A stretch of 22,099 nucleotides of DNA from Lachnospiraceae bacterium (GTDB taxonomy: Bacteria; Bacillota; Clostridia; Lachnospirales; Lachnospiraceae): the NCBI GenBank assembly GCA_024403585.1, contig JAKSRN010000007.1, positions 1 through 22,099 of the forward strand, read 5' to 3'. The notes below the pieces were generated by a model. It was not told the DNA's origin. It searched no databases and saw only the letters and a program-made list of their open reading frames with translations. Shown here piece by piece: positions 1-6,965 of the stretch (positions are counted from its first letter, which is position 1; every line of letters begins with the position of its first letter). The position numbers and the translations under genes are program-made.

Positions 1-1
1 A

Positions 2-346
2 TACACTGCTCCCGTCAGGGATGTCGTCGCCGGTACAGATGAATGCCCGTTTTGTGCAAACAAAAAAGTCTTACCCGGATATAATTCATTTGCTGTCAGA
101 CACCCGGATCTTATAGATGAGCTCGATCCTATCGCCAATTATCTGCTCCCCGTGTCTGCGGATGAGGTCTTGGATTCATCCGCTAACAAATTCTGGTTCA
201 TCTGTAAAAAGGATAGCAGGCATCACTATCTTATGTCGCCGAAGACCAGACTTATGTTCCAGAAGAGACGGCGCGAGCCATGTCTCTATTGCAGAGGGCA
301 GAGGCGCAAGCTGAATCATTTTGTCCCACAACCCGATTTTTGCTAA
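2..346 (+). CDS. C-terminal part of a zinc-ribbon protein (partial, runs off left edge)
   Basis: The open frame enters from the left edge and ends at TAA 344-346, so the start lies outside the window. The visible 114 residues contain two CxxC knuckles (ECPFC near residue 14 of the fragment and EPCLYC near the end) framing a segment with KKVLPGYNSFAVRHPDL and an aromatic KFWFICKK block. This spacing resembles the 'probable zinc-ribbon' domain (DUF4379-type), in which a CPxC, a 'PGYNSLATRHP' block, a WxC and a final CPxC occur in order; the second half here is less canonical (KKD-SRHHY instead of CxxGH). The domain is thought to bind zinc and possibly nucleic acid, but no activity can be assigned. 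The only start codons inside are not preceded by a convincing ribosome binding site, which supports reading it as a truncated-by-window gene. A strong hairpin follows 7 bases after the stop. Confidence 0.7.
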   Translation, partial: YTAPVRDVVAGTDECPFCANKKVLPGYNSFAVRHPDLIDELDPIANYLLPVSADEVLDSSANKFWFICKKDSRHHYLMSPKTRLMFQKRRREPCLYCRGQRRKLNHFVPQPDFC

Positions 347-352
347 AAAAAG

Positions 353-388
353 AAGACCACCGTTCTTGACGAACTGTGGTCTTTCTTT
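353..388. terminator. Bidirectional rho-independent terminator between the zinc-ribbon gene and hup
   Basis: The stem AAGACCAC (353-360) pairs with GTGGTCTT (376-383), and an inner GTTC/GAAC extends it around a TTGAC loop. T-rich sequence follows on the + strand, and a run of A at 345-352 gives a T-run on the - strand, so it can end both the rightward zinc-ribbon gene and leftward hup. The spacer 389-596 is AT-rich, carries two copies of TTCAGTTAA near 550 and 580, and shows nothing else I recognise. Confidence 0.8.
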
Positions 389-596
389 ATATTCATAAAC
401 AATTTTTTACGAAGCTGTGGGATGATCTCTTCTGAATAACTGAATTTATTTTGTACTTTTCATGAAAACGTACATTTGAAATCCATTCCGTTATTAGTAT
501 ATATTTGATGGGTTTTGTACATTTTTCAAATTTTTCGCCCAAAAATTTTTTTCAGTTAATTTCAGGACAGCACTTAATTTCAGTTAACTCTCAGAA

Positions 597-869
597 TTAG
601 TTCAGCTGATCTTTCAGAGCTTTTCCTGCTTTGAATTTAGGATTTTTAGAAGCAGAGATCTGCATGCTCTCACCTGTCTGTGGGTTGCGTCCCTCTCTTG
701 CTGCTCTCTCGCTGATCTCGAATGTACCGAAACCAACCAGCTGTACTTTCTCACCTTTCTTTAATTCTTCTGTTACAGTATCGATAAATGCTTTTAAAGC
801 TGCCTCACTGTCGCTTTTTTTCAGACCTGTCTTCTGTGCAATTGCTGCTACTAATTCTGTCTTGTTCAT
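597..869 (-). CDS. hup: HU family DNA-binding protein
   Basis: This 90-residue protein has the full length and pattern of bacterial HU: MNKTELVAAIA at the N-terminus, the VGFGTF core strand near residues 45-50, and the DNA-intercalating arm with EGRNPQTGE (residues 59-67, Pro63 at the tip). HU is a small homodimeric protein that bends and compacts DNA in the nucleoid and assists replication, recombination and transcription. ATG at 869 follows a strong AGGAGG site. It is monocistronic, with a near-consensus promoter upstream and the bidirectional terminator at 353-388 downstream, as expected for a highly expressed gene. Identification is certain at family level; HU versus a specialised paralogue cannot be separated. 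Confidence 0.97.
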   Translation of the reverse strand: MNKTELVAAIAQKTGLKKSDSEAALKAFIDTVTEELKKGEKVQLVGFGTFEISERAAREGRNPQTGESMQISASKNPKFKAGKALKDQLN

Positions 870-901
870 CGAATAATCCTCCTGATTTCTATTTATTATA
901 C

Positions 902-930
902 TTTATAACCTTGACCTGTCCTTTTGTCAA
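902..930 (-). promoter_or_regulatory. Promoter of hup
   Basis: On the - strand TTGACA (930-925) is followed after 17 bases by TATAAA (907-902), a near-perfect sigma-A type promoter. It lies about 35 bases before the HU start codon. A second AT-rich hexamer, TATAAT, just downstream could be an alternative -10 but would have a 24-base spacer. Confidence 0.7.
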
Positions 931-1009
931 GAATTTCGTTATCAGCCAGTACATTATACCCCATTGTTTTCAAAAAAGAAATGCTTAATTGGCGGAAACC
1001 CTTTAAATA

Positions 1010-1037
1010 TTGCAAAAAAGACGTATTTCCTTATAAT
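1010..1037 (+). promoter_or_regulatory. Probable promoter of the hotdog thioesterase gene
   Basis: TTGCAA (1010-1015) is separated by 16 bases from a perfect TATAAT (1032-1037), about 35 bases before the start codon. The -35 match is only partial. It is divergent from the hup promoter about 80 bases away. Confidence 0.5.
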
Positions 1038-1072
1038 AAAAATCAGGTCAAAGGAAGCGAGGACAGGAAAAA

Positions 1073-1501
1073 ATGGATTATGAAAAACTGATACGGGTCC
1101 GCCAGCAGCGGAATGCCTTCTGCAACAGCATCGGTCTTGAAGTCACTGAGATTGGTCCCGGATGTGCCAAAAGCAGACTGACACTGAGAAAAGATCATAT
1201 GAATCCTGTAGGGAGCGTACACGGAGGCTGCATCTTCACCATGGCTGACACAACTGCCGGAAGTGCTGCCAGTTCCTATGGCATACAGGCAACCACGCTG
1301 GACAGCAGCATTCATTTTCTGCGTCCGGGCATGAACACCGACTGCCTCTATGCAGAAGCCACAGAGATCAAACACGGAAAACGAGTTTCCGTCTATGCAG
1401 TGGACGTGACAGATGCAGAGGGAAATCTCCTTGCCCATGCCACCTTCACCTATGCCTCTCTGGGCAAACCCATTGATATGACTCTTGACAGCGAAACGTA
1501 A
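1073..1501 (+). CDS. PaaI-type hotdog-fold thioesterase
   Basis: The 142-residue product has the single hotdog domain length and signature of the PaaI/YbgC-like thioesterases: NPVGSVHGG at residues 44-52 (Asn44, His50, Gly51-Gly52) followed by the central helix FTMADTTAGSAAS, then the strand pairs DSSIHFLRPG and VSVYAVDVTDAEGNLLAHATFTY. Such enzymes hydrolyse acyl-CoA or aryl-CoA thioesters in the cytosol, usually as tetramers; the substrate here is unknown. ATG at 1073 follows a purine-rich stretch (GAGGACAGGA). The catalytic acidic residue of PaaI-type enzymes probably corresponds to the Asp in TMADTT. The gene is alone, and the -35 element of the next leader lies inside its last codons. 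Confidence 0.88.
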   Translation: MDYEKLIRVRQQRNAFCNSIGLEVTEIGPGCAKSRLTLRKDHMNPVGSVHGGCIFTMADTTAGSAASSYGIQATTLDSSIHFLRPGMNTDCLYAEATEIKHGKRVSVYAVDVTDAEGNLLAHATFTYASLGKPIDMTLDSET

Positions 1502-1514
1502 CTTATACTAATAT
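1485..1514 (+). promoter_or_regulatory. Promoter of the proS T-box leader, overlapping the thioesterase 3' end
   Basis: A perfect TTGACA at 1485-1490 lies inside the last codons of the thioesterase gene. After 18 bases TAATAT (1509-1514) can serve as the -10; TATAAA at 1512 is an alternative with a longer spacer. The T-box structure begins directly downstream. Confidence 0.6.
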
Positions 1515-1520
1515 AAAGAA

Positions 1521-1740
1521 GCATTGATGAGAGATAGTAAACAGATTTCTTTGTCTCAGAGAGAAGATGGGTGGTGCGAATCTTCACAGGGAGCTGTTGA
1601 ACCGGGCTCGGAGCATACAACTTTATAAAAAAGTGAACCGTGTCAGAAAAGAGACGGTTAACAAGGGTGGTACCGCCGATAATGAAGAACTTATTGGTCC
1701 CTTAATTCTCCGAAAAGAGAGTTAAGGGGCTTTTTTATTT
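1521..1740 (+). promoter_or_regulatory. T-box leader (tRNA-Pro responsive) of proS
   Basis: The hallmark T-box element with TGGTACCGCC lies at 1668-1677 and is followed by an intrinsic terminator: CCCTTAATTCTC (1699-1710) pairs with GAGAGTTAAGGG (1717-1728), then six T. Stem I begins around 1520 with an AGTA loop-E strand (about 1536), and the opposite strand carries GAA then CCG at 1602-1604, a proline codon in the specifier position. This fits the downstream gene. Uncharged tRNA-Pro would pair with CCG and, through its acceptor end, with the T-box bulge, favouring the antiterminator and proS expression. The remainder to the start codon at 1864 is leader sequence without another gene. Confidence 0.93.
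1699..1736 (+). terminator. Attenuator terminator of the proS T-box
   Basis: A 12-bp stem with one G-T pair, a CGAAAA loop and a run of six T form a strong intrinsic terminator immediately after the T-box motif. It competes with the antiterminator helix of the T-box. Confidence 0.9.
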
Positions 1741-1863
1741 CGGAAAAGGATTCCTTCTGCAGAAGGAAAACCGGGAAACAGGCTTTAGAAAAGGCAGCAT
1801 TTTCCTCAAGAAAGGAATCCGGCAGGCAGTACAGTACTTTTAATATATGTAAGGAGGAACATT

Positions 1864-3621
1864 ATGAAGCTGAAAAACTTAGTAGGCGACCGCTTTAAAG
1901 AGCGTCCGTCAGATTGTGTCATTGAAAGCCATGCTCTTTCCGTAAGAGGAGGCTATGTAAAATATGTAGCCAATGGTATCTATTCTCTGTACCCGCCAAT
2001 GAAGCGTGTAACAGCAAAGATTGAGAACATCATCCGTCAGGAGATGGACGATGCAGACTGTCAGGAAGTTCTCTTCCCTGTAGTTCTGCCTGGTTCTCTC
2101 TGGGAGGAGTCCGGACGATTCACCAGCGTTGGTGAGGAGCTCCTTCGTTTCAAAGACAGAAACGACACTTCCATGGTTCTTGGTATGACTCACGAGGAGG
2201 CTGCTGTTCAGCTGGTACGCGAGTATGGCCAGACTTATGCAAAATATCCTTTTGCCATCTACCAGATCCAGACTAAATTCCGTGATGAGGCAAGACCACG
2301 TGCAGGTCTGATCCGTGTTCGTGAGTTCACTATGAAGGATGCATACTCCTTCCATACTTCCCAGGAAGATCTTGAGAAATACTACGATGTTATGGCAAAT
2401 GCCTACGATCGTGTATTTGCCCGTGCCGGTATCCCAGAGGTTGTTTCCGTAAAATCCGACTCCGGTATGATCGGCGGAAGCGTATCCCACGAATACATGC
2501 TCCTGGTTGACGCAGGTGAGGATTCCATCGTTCTCTGTGACGAGTGTGGATACTCTGCAAACATGGAGGCTGCTGATACAACCGTTGACAACTCTGCTTC
2601 TTCTCCTGCAGGTGAGCTGACAAAAGTGCTGACACCAGACTGCAAAACAATCGAGGATGTATGTGCATTCCTGAAACTGCCTGTAGAAGAGTCCTGCAAA
2701 GCAGTTATGTACCAGAAAAACATGACAGACGAGTACGTTGTTGTCTTCTGCCGTGGCGACTACGAAGTAAACGAGACAAAACTCTGCAACTACCTTGGCG
2801 AGAAAGTACATCCTGCAGTAGTAACTGAGGAGTCCGGTCTTTGCGCTGGCTTCTGCGGACCTTACAACCAGACAGCTGCATGCCAGATCATCTACGATAA
2901 ATCCCTGATGGGCATCGAGAATCTGTGCTGCGGTGCTAATGAAGTAAACTACCACTACACAGGTCTGAATATCAAACGTGATATCGGCGATGTAGAGTAT
3001 GTAGACGTATCCAAGATCCAGACCGGCGGTATCTGCCCTTGCTGTGGCAAGAAGAGCATCCGCATCAGCCGTGGTATCGAGGTAGGTAACATCTTCCAGC
3101 TTGGAACAAAATACTCCAAATCCATGGAGATGACCTATACAGACGAGAACGGTGAGTCTCAGACTCCAATCATGGGATGCTACGGTATCGGTGTAGGACG
3201 TCTTGCAGCATCTGTAATGGAAGCAAAACACGATGACTACGGTCCAATCTGGCCAATCTCCATCGCTCCATGGCAGGTACATCTCTGCTGTATGCGTGTA
3301 GACAAAGCTGACTGTAAAGAAGCTTCCGATAAGATCTACAACGATCTGCAGAACGCAGGTGTAGAGGTAATCTACGATGACCGTAAAGCACGTGCCGGCG
3401 CTATGTTCGCTGACGCTGACCTCTTAGGCGTTCCGGTTCGTATCACAGTAGGACCAAAGAACCTGGCAAACGGACAGGTAGAGCTTTCCACACGTGACAA
3501 ACGAGTTTCCAAACTGGTTAATGCTGATGAGATCATCGCTGAGGTTCAGGCACTGATCGCTGAGCTGTATGCTGAGATCAATGCAAAAGTACCTGCAAAG
3601 AAAGAGTCCGGATGGAACTAA
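1864..3621 (+). CDS. proS: Prolyl-tRNA synthetase, bacterial type with editing insertion
   Basis: The 585-residue enzyme charges tRNA-Pro with proline in the cytosol. Length and order match the bacterial (ProS type 1) form: class II catalytic core with the THEE loop (109-112), motif 2 around FRDEARPR (139-146) and VREFTMKDAYSFH (152-164), an inserted Ala-tRNA editing domain of roughly residues 240-390, motif 3 GCYGIGVGRLAA (438-449), and the anticodon-binding domain from about 465 (PWQVHL). CDEC (225-228) and CPCC (391-394) bracket the insertion. ATG at 1864 follows AAGGAGG with good spacing. The gene is preceded by its own T-box and followed by a terminator at 3698-3732, so it is probably monocistronic. 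Confidence 0.98.
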   Translation: MKLKNLVGDRFKERPSDCVIESHALSVRGGYVKYVANGIYSLYPPMKRVTAKIENIIRQEMDDADCQEVLFPVVLPGSLWEESGRFTSVGEELLRFKDRNDTSMVLGMTHEEAAVQLVREYGQTYAKYPFAIYQIQTKFRDEARPRAGLIRVREFTMKDAYSFHTSQEDLEKYYDVMANAYDRVFARAGIPEVVSVKSDSGMIGGSVSHEYMLLVDAGEDSIVLCDECGYSANMEAADTTVDNSASSPAGELTKVLTPDCKTIEDVCAFLKLPVEESCKAVMYQKNMTDEYVVVFCRGDYEVNETKLCNYLGEKVHPAVVTEESGLCAGFCGPYNQTAACQIIYDKSLMGIENLCCGANEVNYHYTGLNIKRDIGDVEYVDVSKIQTGGICPCCGKKSIRISRGIEVGNIFQLGTKYSKSMEMTYTDENGESQTPIMGCYGIGVGRLAASVMEAKHDDYGPIWPISIAPWQVHLCCMRVDKADCKEASDKIYNDLQNAGVEVIYDDRKARAGAMFADADLLGVPVRITVGPKNLANGQVELSTRDKRVSKLVNADEIIAEVQALIAELYAEINAKVPAKKESGWN

Positions 3622-3697
3622 TCTTCTGAACAGAATCTGACGGGGCAGACGTCCTGTCAAAGAACCCTGCCCGAAGATTTCAGATAAGAGCAACAAG

Positions 3698-3732
3698 AAA
3701 AGACGGAGCACACATCGCTCCGTCTTTTTTGT
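3698..3732 (+). terminator. Intrinsic terminator after proS
   Basis: AAGACGGAGC pairs with GCTCCGTCTT (stem 3699-3709 with 3717-3727) and is followed by six T. The A-rich left flank gives a weaker T-stretch on the opposite strand, so it may also end the leftward dCMP deaminase transcript. The rest of 3622-3836 holds no gene that I can see. Confidence 0.85.
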
Positions 3733-3836
3733 TATTCTATATTTGTGTTATTCGGCTATATCTGCTGATCCGGTTCACCGCGGTTCTCACCACAGTGGGT
3801 TTTTCCCTTTCCTGTCAGTCTTGCCAAGACAGTCTA

Positions 3837-4331
3837 TCACACCTCGATATGCAGCACTCTCTGGGATGGTTTGTATTTGATCACATCCACGCCTGCTGCC
3901 TTCAGCATCATGGCTGATGCAGTCACCGCCGGAGTGCCGTCATACTTGTTGCTGTCGAAGATCACTGTCTTGATTCCACACTGGATAATCGCTTTTGCAC
4001 ACTCATTGCAAGGGAAGAGGGTAACATACATCTTTGCCCCTTCCAGGCTTCCGCCCCTGTAGTTCAGAATGGCGTTCAGTTCACTGTGGGTAACATAGAA
4101 ATATTTTGTTCCCAGCGGATTCTCTGCTGCATTCTCTCTGCCCCAGGGAAATTCATCATCAGAGCAGCCCATAGGGAAACCATTGTAGCCCAGTGAAAGA
4201 ATCTTGTTGTCCTGACTGACAATACAGGCTCCAACCTGAGAATTTGGATCTTTTGATCTGTGGGCTGCAAGCTTTGCAACCGCCATGAAGTACTCATCCC
4301 AAGAGATATAATCCTGTCTTTTTTCTCCCAT
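3837..4331 (-). CDS. Deoxycytidylate (dCMP) deaminase family protein
   Basis: The 164-residue protein belongs to the zinc-dependent cytidine/deoxycytidylate deaminase family, ComEB-like. The zinc site is visible as HSE (His82, catalytic Glu84, in THSELNAILNY) and PCNEC (Cys108, Cys111), and the substrate-side segment SKDPNSQVGA (26-35) is typical of dCMP deaminases. The expected reaction is dCMP to dUMP, feeding thymidylate synthesis. ATG at 4331 is preceded by GGGGGAG at good distance. It is the last gene of a leftward unit, 27 bases after the phosphatase-like gene. The HSE in place of the commoner HAE keeps both essential residues. Confidence 0.93.
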   Translation of the reverse strand: MGEKRQDYISWDEYFMAVAKLAAHRSKDPNSQVGACIVSQDNKILSLGYNGFPMGCSDDEFPWGRENAAENPLGTKYFYVTHSELNAILNYRGGSLEGAKMYVTLFPCNECAKAIIQCGIKTVIFDSNKYDGTPAVTASAMMLKAAGVDVIKYKPSQRVLHIEV

Positions 4332-4358
4332 ATGCTCTGTCTCCCCCTTTTTATGCAG

Positions 4359-4823
4359 TTATTTTTTCAGCTCATCTTCGTTGATTCTGGTTACCAGTCC
4401 CCCAACAAGAATCTCCAGCACCTCGAAGCATTTTCCATAAGATGTGAGCGGTTCGCCGTATAAAGGAACAACATCACCTTTCGCACCAACATATTCTGTG
4501 AGGGTATATACATTCCCTGCATCTGAATAGGTGCTCCACACCCGGTCTTTCTGACTGTCTTCCATGGTCAGAATCAGCGTTTTCGCTGTGATCTCTTCCT
4601 GTGTCAGCTGTTTTGCCGTATGGTCTTTGGCAGTCAGTCCCTGGCTGACCAGGATTGCTTCTGCTTTCGGATTCACCGGCTCCGGAAAAAGTACCACCAG
4701 TCCTCTTGATAAGATCTTCAGATCTTCTGACAGAAGAAACTGCTGCCGCATGATCTCTGCCGCCATTGGAGCCCGGGCAGTATCATCTGCATCCAGAAAA
4801 ATAACTTTTTCAAATTTTTTCAC
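4359..4823 (-). CDS. Low-molecular-weight phosphatase homologue lacking catalytic residues
   Basis: About 154 residues. The fold family is read from the N-terminal P-loop region and from position: in Bacillus the same place after Sua5/YwlC is held by YwlE, a protein-arginine phosphatase of the LMW-PTP family. The family signature C-x5-R-S is replaced by D11-ADDTA-R17-AP, so the nucleophilic cysteine is an aspartate, and the C-terminal general-acid motif DP(Y/F) reads PLY in VVPLYGEP. It is therefore predicted to be inactive as a Cys-dependent phosphatase; a binding or regulatory role is inference. I choose GTG 4823 because AAGGGGAG ends 7 bases before it and the family N-terminus fits; an upstream TTG at 4841 would overlap the Sua5 gene and has no ribosome binding site. 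Confidence 0.72.
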   Translation of the reverse strand: MKKFEKVIFLDADDTARAPMAAEIMRQQFLLSEDLKILSRGLVVLFPEPVNPKAEAILVSQGLTAKDHTAKQLTQEEITAKTLILTMEDSQKDRVWSTYSDAGNVYTLTEYVGAKGDVVPLYGEPLTSYGKCFEVLEILVGGLVTRINEDELKK

Positions 4824-4827
4824 TGCT

Positions 4828-5886
4828 CTACTCCCCTTCAACCTGAATCACTGTGTGTCCTGCCGCCTTCAGCAGGCGGTTCATGATCGCCATACCCATC
4901 TGTGGTGTGCGGAAAGATTCTGAAAAGATCACATCCACGCCGATCTCATCAAAGTCACGAAGTACTTCATAAAGATGTCTGGCGATGGTTTCCTCCTCTG
5001 TTCTGCTTCCAATAGACAGGATTGTTCCATCTGTATAAGACCTGCGGGTTTCATCGGTACAGATTACCCCAACCCGTCTGCCTTCTTTTATATTTGCTTC
5101 TGTAAGTTCCCGGATCTTTGCCACCACTGCTTCTGATGGTCCTTCAACAATGGAAAGATCTCCTTTTGGTGCGTAATGCTTATAACGCATGCCCGGTGCT
5201 TTTGGACGGACATGGGCTGTCTCGTGAAGAAGCCCCGGATCCAGTTCCACCTGTCCCAGGATCTCCTCTAATTTTTCCTGATTCAGGAATCCCGGACGGA
5301 GGATCATCGGTGTCTCTTCCGTACAATCAACGATCGTTGATTCCAGTCCGATCTCCACCTGACCGCCATCTATGATCATCTCTATACGGTCACCCAGATC
5401 TTCGATCACATGCTCTGCCATGGTCGGACTTGGTCTTCCGGAAACATTGGCACTTGGTGCTGCCACATAGCCACCGGCCTGGCGGATCATCTCCCTTGCG
5501 ATCCTGTTGGACGGAAGTCGTACCGCAACGGTATCCAGTCCGCCTGTGGTTGCATAGGGAACAATATCTGCTTTCGGAAAGATCATGGTCAATGGTCCCG
5601 GCCAGCATCGCTCTGCCAGAATTCTTGCCTTTTCCGGAATTTCTTTTACAATGGCAGGAAGTGCTTCCAGATCTGCTATATGGATGATCAGCGGATTATC
5701 TGATGGTCTTCCCTTGGCTGCATAGATCTTTCTGGAAGCCTCCGGATCCAGTCCGTTTCCGCCGAGACCATACACTGTCTCTGTAGGGAATCCAACCAGA
5801 CCACCCTGCTTCAGGATCTCTCCTGCTTCCTTTAATGCCGGCATATTCATCTCGTCTTCTGTCATACGGACAAGTTTTGCCTTCAT
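4828..5886 (-). CDS. sua5: L-threonylcarbamoyladenylate synthase, Sua5 type
   Basis: This 352-residue protein makes threonylcarbamoyl-AMP from threonine, bicarbonate and ATP, the first step in forming t6A37 in ANN-decoding tRNAs. The YrdC-like catalytic domain spans about residues 15-205, with FPTETVYGLGGN (33-44), the KGRPSDNPL block and SANVSGRPSPT. A separate Sua5 C-terminal domain follows a linker containing KAPGMRYKHYAPK, so the length fits Sua5 rather than the short TsaC form. It sits between divIVA (79-base gap) and the phosphatase homologue (4-base gap to its GTG), the order known for ywlC-ywlE in Bacillus. The ribosome binding site before ATG 5886 is weak, a purine-rich run rather than AGGAGG. 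Confidence 0.95.
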   Translation of the reverse strand: MKAKLVRMTEDEMNMPALKEAGEILKQGGLVGFPTETVYGLGGNGLDPEASRKIYAAKGRPSDNPLIIHIADLEALPAIVKEIPEKARILAERCWPGPLTMIFPKADIVPYATTGGLDTVAVRLPSNRIAREMIRQAGGYVAAPSANVSGRPSPTMAEHVIEDLGDRIEMIIDGGQVEIGLESTIVDCTEETPMILRPGFLNQEKLEEILGQVELDPGLLHETAHVRPKAPGMRYKHYAPKGDLSIVEGPSEAVVAKIRELTEANIKEGRRVGVICTDETRRSYTDGTILSIGSRTEEETIARHLYEVLRDFDEIGVDVIFSESFRTPQMGMAIMNRLLKAAGHTVIQVEGE

Positions 5887-5965
5887 ACCTATCGCTTTCT
5901 TTCTCTCTATATTTTGTAACCGGTTTATTCTCCGATTTTGCTTGCTTATTCTTCAGGAGATTATT

Positions 5966-6943
5966 CTACAGCTTCTGAAAATACTCTTCTGAAACTTCCT
6001 CTTCTGCAGATTCCCCGCCTGTAAACTCCTCTGCAGCAGCTTCTGCCTCTTCCTCTTCACCCGGTACTTCTGCCTGGGCTCCGGCTGCTTTTGCTGCTGC
6101 AACAGCTGCCTGCTGTTCATCAATGGATTTCAAAACTTCCTCTACAGAAAGGACTTTGATCTCAGGGATATCTCTTGGATCATCCTCGTTATCGTCATCA
6201 TCCACCATGATATGGTGCATATTGTTCATGGATTCCAGTTCAGCCGGTCCATCTGCTTCGTCAAAGAGTTCTTCCACTGGCTGGCTGCCCTCGGCAAGCT
6301 GGCTCTTCATGAAAGAGATCTGCTCCTGGAAACTGGATCCTTCTGTAAGCGGAGTCTCCGGAATTCCGGTACACTCCTCCAGCTCCTTCATAATATTTGC
6401 AAATGGATCCTCCTGCTCGGTATAGCTGCCCACCAGATACTCTACGTTCTCATAGGACTGCATACACTGTTTGCGAACTTCCTTCAGAAGCTCCAGCAGA
6501 ACATCCAGTTCCTTCTGGATCGCCTGGTGTTTCAGTCTTCCCTCATCCAGCTTATCATCGATCTGTGCCTGTACCTGATCCAGACGGCGTTTTGCCAGAT
6601 TTCTTGCCTCCTGAATGATCCTTCTTGATTCCTCTCTGGCATCAATGATCATTCGGTCTGCTCTTACACGGGACTCGTATACAAGACGGCCGATCTGCTC
6701 ATAGTTATCAATATAGGCCTGGTACTTTTCTTTGATATCACGATCTTTCTGTCTGAGCAGGTCATCTTTCTCATCCAGCTTATCTGTCAGTTCCTGGATG
6801 ATCTGCTCTTTCTGTTTCAGACGCTGAAGCAGACGGTTTTTATTCACATAAGCTTCATCCTGCATCTTCTGGATATGTCTTTCAACATCATCCTTATCAT
6901 ATCCACCCACCAGAGTGGTTCTGAATAATTCATTCTCAGCCAT
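5966..6943 (-). CDS. divIVA: DivIVA family cell-division/polarity protein
   Basis: The 325-residue protein begins with the DivIVA membrane-targeting segment (FRTTLVGGYDKDDVERHI, residues 7-24) and continues into long coiled coil from about 20 to 165, rich in Q, E, K and R. The C-terminal third is very acidic (VDDDDNEDD and a run of E/A near the end) and probably disordered. DivIVA proteins recognise negatively curved membrane at septa and poles and recruit division or wall-synthesis factors. It starts 22 bases after the GH18 gene with AGAAGGGG as ribosome binding site, so the two are likely cotranscribed. The long acidic tail is not present in short DivIVA proteins such as that of Bacillus; its role is unknown. 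Confidence 0.88.
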   Translation of the reverse strand: MAENELFRTTLVGGYDKDDVERHIQKMQDEAYVNKNRLLQRLKQKEQIIQELTDKLDEKDDLLRQKDRDIKEKYQAYIDNYEQIGRLVYESRVRADRMIIDAREESRRIIQEARNLAKRRLDQVQAQIDDKLDEGRLKHQAIQKELDVLLELLKEVRKQCMQSYENVEYLVGSYTEQEDPFANIMKELEECTGIPETPLTEGSSFQEQISFMKSQLAEGSQPVEELFDEADGPAELESMNNMHHIMVDDDDNEDDPRDIPEIKVLSVEEVLKSIDEQQAAVAAAKAAGAQAEVPGEEEEAEAAAEEFTGGESAEEEVSEEYFQKL

Positions 6944-6965
6944 GTCCTATCCCCTTCTTTTTATT

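Noticed and set aside
1909..3282. 457-codon open frame on the - strand, antisense to proS
   Set aside because: proS is certain on the + strand; the antisense translation is Cys/Val-rich with no family features.
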